From positions 21,341 to 85,340 of the forward strand of contig CAWGIM010000025.1 in NCBI GenBank assembly GCA_963822615.1: a stretch of DNA of 64,000 bases. Reading direction: 5' to 3'. Under the pieces are notes generated by a model, which ran no database searches, was not told where the DNA came from, and saw nothing but the letters and a program-made list of their open reading frames with translations. A program made the translations under genes and the position numbers. This DNA is from Trebonia sp963822615. Lineage in GTDB: Bacteria > Actinomycetota > Actinomycetes > Streptosporangiales > Streptosporangiaceae. Shown one piece after another: positions 8,555 to 16,963 of this stretch (position 1 is its first letter; every line of letters begins with the position of its first letter).

Positions 8555-9010
8555 ATGAAAATAGACTTTTTCGATTTGAACGCGGACACCGACTGGGAGC
8601 CGATCGCCTACGACCAGGCCAACCCCAGCTACTCCTGGGGCGGCGGCGGGTCGCTGGCCGACGCGCCGGTCGACCTGGCGGCGACCTTCGACGGCGCCAT
8701 GTTCCGGTCGACGCGGGTCGACACCGACTTCAACATGGGCGGCGTGCGCTGCCGGCCGAACTTCACCATCCCCTGGCACAGCCATAACCTGCGCGAGCTC
8801 ATCATCGTGATGGGCGGGGAGTTCACCGTCGAGTCAGACGACGGCAGCGGCCCGCGCACCGTCCGCGCGGGCGACTTCTGGATCAGCGAGGCCGGCACCA
8901 AGCACACGATGACAGCCGGGCCCGAGGGCGTCAGCTACATCGAGACCTGGCCAGTCTGGGTGGAGCTCAAGACGACCTGGCACGAGGGCGCCGGCTGGGC
9001 CAGGGCCTGA
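8555..9010 (+). CDS. Cupin domain protein (copy B of divergent pair)
   Basis: 151 residues from the ATG at 8555, preceded by GAGTGGGGAA. The motif region WHSHNLRELIIVMGGEF and GTKHTMTAGPEGVSYIETW place it in the cupin superfamily and make it a paralogue of the protein encoded at 7948-8424. In the first motif it has HSH where the partner has HHH. It may act with its partner as a hetero-oligomer, or be a diverged duplicate. Confidence 0.82.
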   Translation: MKIDFFDLNADTDWEPIAYDQANPSYSWGGGGSLADAPVDLAATFDGAMFRSTRVDTDFNMGGVRCRPNFTIPWHSHNLRELIIVMGGEFTVESDDGSGPRTVRAGDFWISEAGTKHTMTAGPEGVSYIETWPVWVELKTTWHEGAGWARA

Positions 9011-9017
9011 CCCGGCG

Positions 9018-9824
9018 TCAGGCCTCCGCCAGCCGGTGCTCGCGGGCGAACGCGGGCACGTCGATGAATTCCCGGCTGTACTGCACCGCCTCGTCGGCGC
9101 TGGCCAGCCAGGCGATGACGCGCCCGGGGACGCTGGCCGGCACGCCCTCGGCGGTGTCCTCGAAGACCGGCAGCTTGCTGATCACCGGGGTCTTCACGAA
9201 CCCCGGACTAAGGCTGAAGCAGGCGATCCCGCTGTCCGGGTACTCGGCCCGCACCAGGCCCGCGATCCGGTACTGGCCCGCCTTGGCCATGCCGTAGAGC
9301 ACGCCCCAGCCGCCCTCGCCGGGGGGCGCGGGCGGGTCGTTGAGGCCCGCCGCCGAGGCGACGTTGATGATCCGGCCGCCGCCCTGGGCCGCCATCGCCG
9401 CCAGGGCCGCCTTGACCAGCAGCAGCGGGGCGACGAAGGCTGCCTGGGCGAAGTCCTCGACCTGCCCGCGGGTGAGGTCGGCGATCCGGGTGTTGCTGCC
9501 GGCGTGCAGCGTCGCGTTGTTGACCAGCACGTCGAGCCGGCCGAACTCGGCCAGCACCGCCGGCACGCACTGGTCGACGCTCGCCGGGTCCACCAGGTCA
9601 AGCCGCACCAGGAAGGCTCGCACTCCGTGCGACTCGACCGCGCGGGCCGCTTCCTCCAGGCTGCCCTCGATGGCACGGCCCGGGTTGAAGTCGCCGTCGT
9701 CGCGCCCCTGCCCGGTGCGCAGCGTCCGGGCGGCCAGGGCGACGTCGAATCCCCGCCTGGCCAGCTCGACCGCGGTGGCGAGCCCGATCCCCCGGCTGGC
9801 CCCAGTCACCAGTGCGACCGCCAC
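9018..9824 (-). CDS. SDR family NAD(P)-dependent oxidoreductase
   Basis: 268 residues from the GTG at 9824 (GAGAGCGGGG upstream). The frame is open further upstream but that would cover the promoter of the antitoxin gene. Rossmann signature TGASRGIG at residues 7-14, LVNNAT in the middle, the active-site Ser in NVASAAG and the YGMAK catalytic pair are all present. It is a classical short-chain dehydrogenase with unknown substrate. The last bases are 8 bp from the convergent cupin stop. Confidence 0.85.
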   Translation of the reverse strand: MAVALVTGASRGIGLATAVELARRGFDVALAARTLRTGQGRDDGDFNPGRAIEGSLEEAARAVESHGVRAFLVRLDLVDPASVDQCVPAVLAEFGRLDVLVNNATLHAGSNTRIADLTRGQVEDFAQAAFVAPLLLVKAALAAMAAQGGGRIINVASAAGLNDPPAPPGEGGWGVLYGMAKAGQYRIAGLVRAEYPDSGIACFSLSPGFVKTPVISKLPVFEDTAEGVPASVPGRVIAWLASADEAVQYSREFIDVPAFAREHRLAEA

Positions 9825-9932
9825 GGCGCCACCCCGCTCTCCCTCGACCGACCGCCGAGAGCAGGCTATACAGCCGGTTTCCGGCGGTAAAAGAAGGCCG
9901 GACCGCTGAGCGGGAACCGGTTGGCGCATAAC

Positions 9933-9957
9933 AGCATTGTCAGCAGTGCTAGCATTG
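9933..9957. promoter_or_regulatory. Candidate autoregulatory operator of the toxin-antitoxin pair
   Basis: Upstream of the RHH antitoxin lies AGCATTG-TCAG-CAGTGCT (one mismatch between arms) immediately followed by another direct AGCATTG. FitA/VapB-type antitoxins bind such inverted repeats in their own promoters. Inferred from position and symmetry; AGGAGG follows just before the ATG. Confidence 0.4.
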
Positions 9958-9982
9958 CATTCAACCGGCACCAGGAGGCCCG

Positions 9983-10228
9983 ATGGCGACACTGACAATC
10001 CGGGGGCTTGACCCGGTAACGCACGCGCGGCTCAGGGTTGAGGCCGCGCGGCACGGACGGTCCATGGAGGCCGAAGTCCGGGCGATCCTCCAGGAGCGAC
10101 TCATGCTGAGCCCGGCCGACCATGGTCTCGGCAGCCGCATCCGGGCCCGCTTCGCCGGGCTCGAGGGCGAGCTGGAACTGCCCGACCGCAGCGCGGAAGC
10201 GCCCCGCGGGGCTGACTTCGACCGGTGA
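9983..10228 (+). CDS. FitA/VapB-like ribbon-helix-helix antitoxin
   Basis: 81 residues, start ATG with CCAGGAGG upstream. The N-terminal ATLTIRGLDPVTHARLRVEAARHGRS is a typical FitA-type ribbon-helix-helix DNA-binding domain; the C-terminal tail (GLEGELELPDRS) would wrap the PIN-domain toxin. Its stop overlaps the start of the toxin gene (GTGA), so the two are coupled. It neutralises the toxin and likely represses the operon. Confidence 0.9.
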   Translation: MATLTIRGLDPVTHARLRVEAARHGRSMEAEVRAILQERLMLSPADHGLGSRIRARFAGLEGELELPDRSAEAPRGADFDR

Positions 10229-10647
10229 TCATCCTCGATACCAATGTCATCTCCGAGCTGCTCCGCCCGCTACCCGACAGCGGAGTGCTCGGCTGGCTTG
10301 ACTCCCTGGAGATCTCCCAGGTCGCTACTACCGCGGTCACTGCCGCCGAGCTGCGGTGCGGCGTTGCCCGGCTGGCCGATGGCCACCGCAAGCGCGAGCT
10401 GGCAGTGGCGGTCCGCGGGATCCTGGCCGAAGATTTCTACGGCCGGGTCCTTCCTTTCGATGAGCGCGCGTCGACCCGGTACGCGGATATCGTGACCGGC
10501 CGAGAGCGGGCCGGCCGTCCCATCGGCGTGGCTGACGCGCAGATAGCGGCCATCTGCCGCGACTCTGGCGCCACGCTGTCGACCCGCAATACGGCCGACT
10601 TCGAGGGAACCGGGGTCGAGCTCATCGATCCCTGGAAGCTCGGGTAG
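10225..10647 (+). CDS. vapC: PIN-domain toxin (FitB/VapC family ribonuclease)
   Basis: 140 residues from a GTG that overlaps the antitoxin stop by four bases. The four acidic residues of the PIN nuclease are visible: D5 (ILDTN), E42 (AAEL), D104 (VADAQIAA) and D125 (TADFEG). Length and the GRPIGVADAQIAAICR segment fit FitB-type VapC toxins, which cleave specific RNAs (often tRNA or rRNA). All key residues are intact, so the module is probably active. Confidence 0.92.
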   Translation: MIILDTNVISELLRPLPDSGVLGWLDSLEISQVATTAVTAAELRCGVARLADGHRKRELAVAVRGILAEDFYGRVLPFDERASTRYADIVTGRERAGRPIGVADAQIAAICRDSGATLSTRNTADFEGTGVELIDPWKLG

Positions 10648-11394
10648 TCACTGGCTGGTCTCGGCCGGCCCGGCGGCGGGCGCGGCAGGCAGCTCTGGTG
10701 CGGCCAGCTTGGCCTTCAGCGCGGCCAGCTCCTGGTCCACGTCGGCCGCCGTCGCCGCCTGGTCGAGCTCGTCCTGGATGTCGTCGGTGTCGCCGCCCAC
10801 GTCCTCAAGCACGCCCGACTGGAGCAGCTCGTCCATCGCGCCCGCCCGCGCCTGCATGTTGGCGATCTTGTCCTGGGCGCGGGCGAGCGACTCGGCGGTG
10901 TCGTTGTAGTCGGAGTTGATGCCGGCCGCGGTCGCGTTCACCGCGACGCTGGCCTGGGCCGCGGTGTACTGCGCCTTCATGACTTCCTTCTGCGAGCGGA
11001 AGTGATTGACCCGCTCCTGCAGCTTCCCGAGGGCCGCGGTGAGCTTCTCCTCCTGCTCGGCCAGGTCCTGCCGCTGCGCCTCGAACTCGTCGATCTGCTG
11101 CTGCGCGGCTGACTTGCGGGACAGCGCCTCGCGGGCCAGGTCCTCCCGGCCCTGCCCGAGCGCCGCCTGCGCCTGGTCGGTCAGGTGGTCCGCGGTGTGC
11201 CGCAGCTGCTCTTCCTGCAGCTCGATCCGCTTGCGGGAGGCGGCGATGTCGACCAGCCCGCGGCGCACCCGCGTGACCTGGTCCAGCATCTGCTGGTAGG
11301 AGTAGTCGAGCGTCTCGTTCGGGTTCTCGGCCGAGTCGAGCGCCTTGTCGGCCTTGGCCGCGACGATGTCGTGGGCCCGCGAGAAAAGACTCAT
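10648..11394 (-). CDS. PspA/IM30 family protein
   Basis: 248 residues from the ATG at 11394 (MSLFSRAHDIVAAKAD), chosen because AAGGAGCAGGCC precedes it; an in-frame earlier start at 11442 is less likely. The protein is almost wholly alpha-helical coiled coil, with the family pattern (N-terminal amphipathic helix, YQQMLDQVTRVRRGLVDIAASRK, long Gln/Glu-rich coil). PspA/Vipp1 proteins bind stressed membranes as oligomers. No pspB/C-like partner is adjacent; it stands alone, convergent with vapC (stop codons abut). Confidence 0.9.
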   Translation of the reverse strand: MSLFSRAHDIVAAKADKALDSAENPNETLDYSYQQMLDQVTRVRRGLVDIAASRKRIELQEEQLRHTADHLTDQAQAALGQGREDLAREALSRKSAAQQQIDEFEAQRQDLAEQEEKLTAALGKLQERVNHFRSQKEVMKAQYTAAQASVAVNATAAGINSDYNDTAESLARAQDKIANMQARAGAMDELLQSGVLEDVGGDTDDIQDELDQAATAADVDQELAALKAKLAAPELPAAPAAGPAETSQ

Positions 11395-11517
11395 GGCCTG
11401 CTCCTTTGCTGACAGCCGGACGGATGCCAGGTTACCTCCCATACCCGCGGCCGGCCCGGCGTAACAGCGCCGGGAACCTGGCGGCGGCGCGATCTGGCTG
11501 ATACATAATGACTAGCT

Positions 11518-12480
11518 ATGACCTTTTCGCTCGACGCTGAGCTGATGGAAGCGATCACCGCCCGCCTGGCGGCCGGCGGCGCCGGGGCGCCGCGGCCCGC
11601 GGCGCGGGACGACTGGAAGGCGGTGCGGGACGGCGGCGCAGCCGCCCTGACCGCGGTCGAGGCCCAGCTGCCCGAGCACGCCAGCGTGAGCCGCAGCCCC
11701 TACTCAGCCGTTTCGCACGACGGCGCGGACGTGCCGCTGCGCTGGTACGCTCCGCCCGGCCATGACCGCTCGCAGGCCGGCCCGGCCGTGGTCTACCTGC
11801 ACGGCGGCGGCATGATCGCCGGGACGGTGCAGCTCTACGACCGCTGGGTGGCGGCCTACGTGGCCGACAGCGGGGTGCCGATGCTCGCGGTTGACTACCG
11901 GCTCGCGCCCGAGTACCCGCACCCCACCCCGGCCGAGGACAGCTACGCGGGCGCGGCCTGGCTGGCGGCGCACGCGGCCGAGCTGGGCGTCGACCCCGGG
12001 CGGATCGCGGTGATGGGCGACAGCGGCGGCGGCGGCCTGGCCGCCGCGGCGGCGCTGCTGGCCCGCGACCGCGGGCTGCCGCTGGCCCGGCAGATCCTCG
12101 TCTACCCGATGCTCGACGACCGCAACACCGTCCCTGACCCGGCCCTGGTGCCCTTCGCCGGGTGGACCTACGACAACAACTACACCGGCTGGCACGCGCT
12201 GCTGGGCGAGGCCCTCGGGACCAGCAGCGTGCCCGGCGCGGCCGCCCCGGCCCGCGCGGCCGACCTGTCCGGCATCGCCCCGGTCTACCTGGATGTCGGT
12301 GAGCTGGACATCTTCCGCGACGAGGGCATCGAGTACGCGCGGCGGGCGGCCGCGGCCGGCGTCAGCACCGAGCTGCACGTGCACCCCGGCTGCCCGCACG
12401 GCTTCGACCGCATCTCCGCCACGGCCGGCGTGGCCCGCCGGTCCCGGGCCGACCGGATGCGCGCGCTGGCCAGCTTGTGA
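11518..12480 (+). CDS. Alpha/beta hydrolase, hormone-sensitive-lipase (HSL) type
   Basis: 320 residues. The oxyanion motif HGGG is in YLHGGGMIAG (about residues 95-104), the nucleophile elbow is GDSGGGG, and the remaining triad members are in VGELDIFRDE (Asp) and HPGCPHGFD (His). This is the complete signature of family IV (HSL-like) carboxylesterases acting on short acyl esters. No signal peptide. A TACATAAT element sits ten bases before the ATG, so the transcript may be nearly leaderless. Confidence 0.9.
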   Translation: MTFSLDAELMEAITARLAAGGAGAPRPAARDDWKAVRDGGAAALTAVEAQLPEHASVSRSPYSAVSHDGADVPLRWYAPPGHDRSQAGPAVVYLHGGGMIAGTVQLYDRWVAAYVADSGVPMLAVDYRLAPEYPHPTPAEDSYAGAAWLAAHAAELGVDPGRIAVMGDSGGGGLAAAAALLARDRGLPLARQILVYPMLDDRNTVPDPALVPFAGWTYDNNYTGWHALLGEALGTSSVPGAAAPARAADLSGIAPVYLDVGELDIFRDEGIEYARRAAAAGVSTELHVHPGCPHGFDRISATAGVARRSRADRMRALASL

Positions 12481-12643
12481 CCCCCGGCGGCCTTATCCAG
12501 GCACTTCCGCCGCCCCGGCCGGTGATCTAGTCTGGACCGGTCGGTCGGTACATAACGAGGTGCACCGCCCAGTGCGGTTGCCAGGCAGGCCCGGGAGAGC
12601 TGATGAACGGTACAACCGCGCGATCGCAGGCGAGGGGATCGAA

Positions 12644-13426
12644 GTGAGCGAGACAGCATCGGCCGGGACCGGGCTCCTAGCGGGCAAGACCGCGCTGGTC
12701 ACCGCGGCGGCCTCGGGCATGGGGCGGGCCGGCGCGCGGCTGTTCGCGGCCCAGGGCGCGCACGTGATCGCGGTCGACGTGAACCCGGCCGGCATCAAGG
12801 CGGTCGTCGAGGAGATCAACGGCAAGGGCGGCTCGGCCGAGGCGCACGTGGCCGACCTCGGCGACCAGCAGGCGCTCGATGAGTTCCTGACCGCGGTCAA
12901 GTCGTCCCACGAGGTCCTCGACGTGCTCTACAACCACGTCGGCGTCACCGGCCCGGTGGCCCTTGAGTACGACCTGGCGAGCTGGACCCGGTGCCTGACG
13001 GTCAACACCTGGGTGCCGATGTACGTCACCCAGCAGATGCTGCCGCTGCTGCGCCGGGCGGCGGCGGGGTCGATCATCTACACGGCCTCCACGGCCGGCC
13101 TGACCGGCGTGGCCGGCCTGCCCACCTACGCGGCCAGCAAGGGCGCCGTCATCCAGTTCATGAAGTCCGTCGCCCTGCTGCTGGCCCCCGAGGGCATCCG
13201 GGCCAACGCGATCTGCCCGGGCGCCACCGACACGGCCGCCTTGCGCTCCGACGCCCAGGAGGGCGTCATCGACCAGACGATCGACGCGATCGCGGCCACC
13301 ATCCCGATGGGGCGGGTCGGCCAGCCGGAGGACATCGCCACGGTGGCGCTGTTCCTGGCGACCGACGCGTCCAAGTACATGACCGGCACCGTCATCCCGG
13401 TCGACGGCGGGGCGACCGCCCGCTAG
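12644..13426 (+). CDS. SDR family oxidoreductase
   Basis: 260 residues from the GTG at 12644 with GCGAGGGGAT upstream. The cofactor loop TAAASGMGRAG replaces the usual TGxxxGxG, the catalytic Ser/Tyr/Lys are present (YTASTAG, YAASK) and the C terminus ends in the standard IPVDGGATAR. The central NNAG motif is replaced by YNHVG, retaining the first Asn only. Probably a functional alcohol/ketone oxidoreductase of unknown substrate; its location just after the esterase gene suggests, but does not prove, joint use. Confidence 0.85.
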   Translation: MSETASAGTGLLAGKTALVTAAASGMGRAGARLFAAQGAHVIAVDVNPAGIKAVVEEINGKGGSAEAHVADLGDQQALDEFLTAVKSSHEVLDVLYNHVGVTGPVALEYDLASWTRCLTVNTWVPMYVTQQMLPLLRRAAAGSIIYTASTAGLTGVAGLPTYAASKGAVIQFMKSVALLLAPEGIRANAICPGATDTAALRSDAQEGVIDQTIDAIAATIPMGRVGQPEDIATVALFLATDASKYMTGTVIPVDGGATAR

Positions 13427-13745
13427 GCACGCCACTTCCCATCAGTTTCGCTGTAGTTTCTGACTTCCCATCAGTTTTGCAGGGACAATTCCGACAAATC
13501 ACTCGGTTAACCAGGCAAAACCGATGGGAAGTGGATGGCGGGCTGCCGAACTGATGGGAAGTGGAGGCCGGGCAGGAGGCCGGGCAGGGTGCGGTAGCCG
13601 GGCTGAGAGCCAGGGTGGGCCTGACGAGGCGGCGGGGCAATGGGATGCCGAGGTTCCGCTGGGGGCGGAGGTTCGCTGGGGGCGGGTCCCGACGGGGCTG
13701 CGGGTGCAGCTTGAGAGGGCGGGGGGCGACGGGCGGCGGAGCGGG
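13427..13745. repeat. Intergenic region with four nested copies of a 15-17 bp repeat
   Basis: About 320 bp without a gene. It holds two direct copies of ACTTCCCATCAGTTT (13434-13448 and 13463-13477) and two inverted copies (13518-13534, AAACCGATGGGAAGTGG; 13548-13564, GAACTGATGGGAAGTGG). The outer pair is a perfect 16-bp inverted repeat and the inner pair differs by one or two bases, so two nested stems can form. The remainder (13565-13745) is G-rich, with no credible coding sequence seen. Confidence 0.75.
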
Positions 13746-14234
13746 TTAGCGAGAGTGGGCGGGAGTGGCGGGGCGCCTGTTTACGTGGCGCAGCCAGAGC
13801 AGGCCGAGGACCGGCAGCACCAGCGGGACGTAGCCGTAGCCGCTGCCGTAGCCCGACCACACGGTCGCGTCGGGGAAGGAGGCCGGGTCGGCCAGGCTCC
13901 AGGTACCGACCGCGAGCACGCCCGCCAGCTCCACCGAGCAGGACAGCACCGCGACCCGGCGCGCGGCCGGGCCGCCGGCCGCCAGCGTGGCGGTGGCGAC
14001 GATGTAGACCACGGCCGCGACGGCCGACAGCGCGTACGCGACCGGGGCGTGGCCGAACTTCGTGGCGATCTGCACCCCCGCCCGGGCGGTGGCCGACAGC
14101 GCGAAGATCGCGTAGACGGCGACCAGCACCCGGCCCGGACCGGACCGGGTCAAGCCCGGCCCCGGCACTGGCTCAGCCGGAGGGGCCGGCTCGGCTGGCG
14201 CGGCCGGCTCCGGCGAGGCCACTGGCTCAGACAC
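13746..14234 (-). CDS. Hypothetical membrane protein, four TM segments
   Basis: 162 residues. A Pro/Ala/Glu-rich cytoplasmic leader (about 30 residues) is followed by four hydrophobic segments (starting near VLVAVYAIFALSATARAG, YALSAVAAVVYIVAT, VAVLSCSVELAGVLAVG and YVPLVLPVLGLLWLRH). There is no enzymatic motif. Its start overlaps the end of the upstream membrane gene by 8 bp, so the two are cotranscribed. The pair is a common arrangement of small integral membrane proteins in actinobacteria but function is not known to me. Confidence 0.75.
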   Translation of the reverse strand: MSEPVASPEPAAPAEPAPPAEPVPGPGLTRSGPGRVLVAVYAIFALSATARAGVQIATKFGHAPVAYALSAVAAVVYIVATATLAAGGPAARRVAVLSCSVELAGVLAVGTWSLADPASFPDATVWSGYGSGYGYVPLVLPVLGLLWLRHVNRRPATPAHSR

Positions 14235-14598
14235 CGATGGCCGGCCAGATCTCGTGCAGCCGCACCATCAGCACCGCCGCGACCAGCCCGGCGACGGCGA
14301 TGACGGCCGGGCCCCAGCGGGACCGCTCGAGCGCGCCCCAGAACCCCGCCGCCAGCGGGACCAGCGGCATCGCGACCAGGTAGCCGATGAGCGTGCCGGT
14401 GCTGGCCGGGCGCTCGCCGCCGGCCAGCTTGGCCACCACCAGGCCGATCAGCACCAGCAGCAGGATCTCGAGCACGCCGAGGGCGGCCAGCAGGAACCCG
14501 CCCATCCGCCGGTTGAGCGCGGTCATCAGCAGCGCGTAGGCGGCGAGCGCGAGGCCAGCGATCACGATCGTGGTGGGGACGACGTTCACGGACCACAT
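14227..14598 (-). CDS. Hypothetical membrane protein, four TM segments
   Basis: 123 residues, almost entirely four hydrophobic helices (TTIVIAGLALAAYALLMTAL, LLAALGVLEILLLVLIGLVVA, GTLIGYLVAMPLVPLAAGFW, AVIAVAGLVAAVLMV). First gene of a two-gene unit with the overlapping membrane gene downstream. Its ATG at 14598 directly abuts an 8-bp palindromic dyad, so a repressor bound there would block transcription or initiation. An in-frame GTG four codons in could also serve as start. Confidence 0.75.
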   Translation of the reverse strand: MWSVNVVPTTIVIAGLALAAYALLMTALNRRMGGFLLAALGVLEILLLVLIGLVVAKLAGGERPASTGTLIGYLVAMPLVPLAAGFWGALERSRWGPAVIAVAGLVAAVLMVRLHEIWPAIGV

Positions 14599-14619
14599 GT
14601 TACTACGTTAGGTAGTAAC
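14599..14619. promoter_or_regulatory. Perfect palindromic operator GTTACTAC-N5-GTAGTAAC
   Basis: An 8-bp perfect inverted repeat with a 5-bp spacer lies between the membrane-protein gene (minus) and the C1 peptidase gene (plus), touching the start codon of the former. TAC/GTA-rich dyads of this kind resemble BlaI/MecI-type or GntR-type operators; which regulator binds is unknown. A related pair of CTAC-N6-GTAG dyads lies upstream of uppP at 35539-35571. Confidence 0.55.
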
Positions 14620-14677
14620 GGGAGCACAGGCCAGCACTGGCATTCCCGGCGCAGCCATCTACCCTGGAGGAGACGAG

Positions 14678-14728
14678 ATGACGACGGGAAGAGGACGCCG
14701 CGATGGATGGCACGCTGGCCGCTGCTGA
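14678..14728 (+). CDS. Possible 16-codon leader ORF overlapping the peptidase start
   Basis: ATG at 14678 has a much stronger ribosome site (GGAGGAG, 14667-14673) than the peptidase ATG. It encodes 16 codons (Met-Thr-Thr-Gly-Arg...Arg-Cys) and ends inside the pepC coding sequence in a different frame. It may couple or tune initiation of pepC, or the ribosome site may simply serve both. Low confidence that it is translated for function. Confidence 0.25.
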   Translation: MTTGRGRRDGWHAGRC

Positions 14729-16031
14729 ACTTGACCAACTGCGCAAGGACTTCACCGCCAACCCGGGCTACCGGCTGGCGCAGAACGCGGTGACCCGGGT
14801 AACCGTCGACGACGTGGCGATCAACCGGGAGATCGTCAGCAGCATCGACCACTCCCTGTCGACCACGCTGGACGACTGGAAGGTCACCAACCAGGAGAAG
14901 AGCGGCCGGTGCTGGCTGTTCGCGGGGCTGAACCTGCTCCGCGTCGGCGTCATGCGCAAGACCGGCCTCAAGGACTTCGAGTTCTCCCAGAACTACGCGA
15001 TGTTCTGGGACAAGCTGGAGCGCGCGAACTACTTCCTCGAGGCGGTCATCGAGACCGCGGACCGCGACCTGGACGACCGCACGGTGGCGTTCCTGCTCGA
15101 GACGGTGGCCGGCGACGGCGGCCAGTGGAACATGTTCGCCGCCCTGGTGGAAAAGCACGGCCTGGTCCCCAAGAGCTACATGCCGGAGACGCAGAGCTCG
15201 TCCAACACCGCCCGGATGAACTCCATCCTGCGGTACCAGCTCCGCCAGGGCGCGCGCACCGTCCGCGCGGCCGCCGCCGAGGGCCCCGACGCCGCCCGCG
15301 CCGCCAAGGCCGAGATCCTGCCGGTCATCTACCGCATCCTGTGCATCCACCTGGGCACCCCGCCGGAGCGCTTCGACTGGCAGTGGACCGACAAGGACAA
15401 GCAGTTCCACCGGGACGGCGTGCTGACCCCGCAGGAGTTCGCCGCCCAGTACGTGGACCTGCCGGTCAGCGACTACGTCTGCCTGGTCAACGACCCCCGG
15501 CCGACCAGCCCGTACGGCCGGACCTTCACCGTCGAGTACCTCGGCAACGTGGTCGGCGGGCCGCCGGTCACCTACCTCAACGTCGAGACGCAGCTCATCA
15601 AGGACGTCGCCGCGGCCACCATCCAGCGGGGCGAGCCGGTCTGGTTCGGCTGCGACGTCGGCAAGATGATGAGCAACGACTACGCCTACTGGGACGCCGG
15701 GCTCTACGACCTGCCGTCGGTCTACGACGCCGCCTTCGACCTCGACAAGGCCGCCCGGCTGGCCTACCACGAGACCGCGATGACGCACGCGATGCTGTTC
15801 ACCGGGGTCGACGTGCTCGACCGGGCGACCCGGCGGTGGCGGGTGGAGAACAGCTGGGGCGCCGACCGCGGCCGGGACGGCTTCTACACCATGGACGACT
15901 CGTGGTTCGGCCAGTACGTGTTCGAGATCGCCGCCCGCCGGAGCGCGCTGCCCGCGGAGCTGCAGGGCGCCCTGGACGCCGCGCCGATCGTGCTGCCAGC
16001 CTGGGACCCGATGGGCGCCCTGGCCCGGTAG
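14703..16031 (+). CDS. pepC: C1 family aminopeptidase (bleomycin hydrolase / PepC)
   Basis: 442 residues, the normal length for bacterial PepC. The papain-type catalytic set is visible: Gln64 and Cys70 in NQEKSGRCWLF, the His in THAMLFTGVD and the Asn in RVENSWGADRG. Further family segments include FSQNYAMFWDK and YLNVETQLIKDV. It is a cytosolic thiol aminopeptidase that forms hexameric barrels and trims peptides. It stands alone, divergent from the small membrane protein pair. Confidence 0.93.
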   Translation: MDGTLAAAELDQLRKDFTANPGYRLAQNAVTRVTVDDVAINREIVSSIDHSLSTTLDDWKVTNQEKSGRCWLFAGLNLLRVGVMRKTGLKDFEFSQNYAMFWDKLERANYFLEAVIETADRDLDDRTVAFLLETVAGDGGQWNMFAALVEKHGLVPKSYMPETQSSSNTARMNSILRYQLRQGARTVRAAAAEGPDAARAAKAEILPVIYRILCIHLGTPPERFDWQWTDKDKQFHRDGVLTPQEFAAQYVDLPVSDYVCLVNDPRPTSPYGRTFTVEYLGNVVGGPPVTYLNVETQLIKDVAAATIQRGEPVWFGCDVGKMMSNDYAYWDAGLYDLPSVYDAAFDLDKAARLAYHETAMTHAMLFTGVDVLDRATRRWRVENSWGADRGRDGFYTMDDSWFGQYVFEIAARRSALPAELQGALDAAPIVLPAWDPMGALAR

Positions 16032-16095
16032 CAGGTTTTATATTTTCCGCATTGGCCGATAGCGCCGCCCGCGGCGGCCCGGTTAGGGTGTCCGC

Positions 16096-16944
16096 ATGCA
16101 CTGCGGCATCAGCGTGCCCAACATGGGCGAGTTCGCGGACCCGCGCCAGGCCGGCCAGCTCGCGCGGCGGGCGGAGGAGGCCGGCTGGGACGGCTTCTTC
16201 GTGTGGGATCACGTGGTTTTCGCGTACGGCGTGCTTGACACGGCCGACCCGTGGGTGCTGCTCACGGTGATCGCCACGATGACCGAGCGGATCAGGATCG
16301 GCCCGCTGGTCACCCCGGTCGCCCGCCGCCGGCCCAGCGTGCTGGCCAGGCAGGCCACCTCGGTGGACCGGCTTTCCGGCGGCCGCCTGGTGTTCGGGGC
16401 CGGGCTCGGGTTCACCCTGGAGGCCGAGTTCGGCACCTGGGGCGAGCCGGCCGAGCCGCGCCTGGTCGCCCAGCGGCTCGACGAGGGGCTGGCGCTGCTA
16501 ACCGGGCTGTGGTCCGGGGAGAAGGTGGACTTCCACGGTGAGCAGCTCACCGCGGCCGGCGTCACCTTCCAGCCCACCCCGGTGCAGCGGCCCCGCCCGC
16601 CGGTGTGGATCGGCTGCGACTGGCCGTCCCGGCGCCCGCTGCGGCGGGCCGCCCGCTGGGACGGCGTGGCCCCGATGATCATCAACCCGCAGGACGGCTC
16701 GTTCGCTCCCACCCCGGCGACGGTGGCCGAGATCACCGCCGCGGCCGGGGAGCTGCGAACCAGCGGCGACCCGTTCGACGTGGTGATCACCGGCCGCACC
16801 CCGGCCGGTGACCCGGCCGCGGCGGCCGACCAGGCCGGGCAGGCCGGGGCGGCCGGCGCTACCTGGTGGCTGGAGGGCTTCCGGCCCGGGCCGGGTGAGT
16901 ACGCGGCCGCGCTGGCCCGGATCGAGGCCGGCCCGCCGCGCTAG
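16096..16944 (+). CDS. LLM class flavin-dependent oxidoreductase
   Basis: 282 residues. The N terminus (CGISVPNMGEFADP, then RAEEAGWDGFFVWDHV) and the IGPLVTPVARRRPSVLARQATSVDRLSGGRLVFGAG region, summarised here by its SGGRLVFGAGLG end, are typical of luciferase-like monooxygenase/F420-dependent enzymes. The TIM-barrel would bind FMN or F420. Substrate unknown. A weak ribosome site lies upstream (GGTTAGGG). Confidence 0.85.
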   Translation: MHCGISVPNMGEFADPRQAGQLARRAEEAGWDGFFVWDHVVFAYGVLDTADPWVLLTVIATMTERIRIGPLVTPVARRRPSVLARQATSVDRLSGGRLVFGAGLGFTLEAEFGTWGEPAEPRLVAQRLDEGLALLTGLWSGEKVDFHGEQLTAAGVTFQPTPVQRPRPPVWIGCDWPSRRPLRRAARWDGVAPMIINPQDGSFAPTPATVAEITAAAGELRTSGDPFDVVITGRTPAGDPAAAADQAGQAGAAGATWWLEGFRPGPGEYAAALARIEAGPPR

Positions 16945-16963
16945 CACGGGGAGCTAAGCCGGC

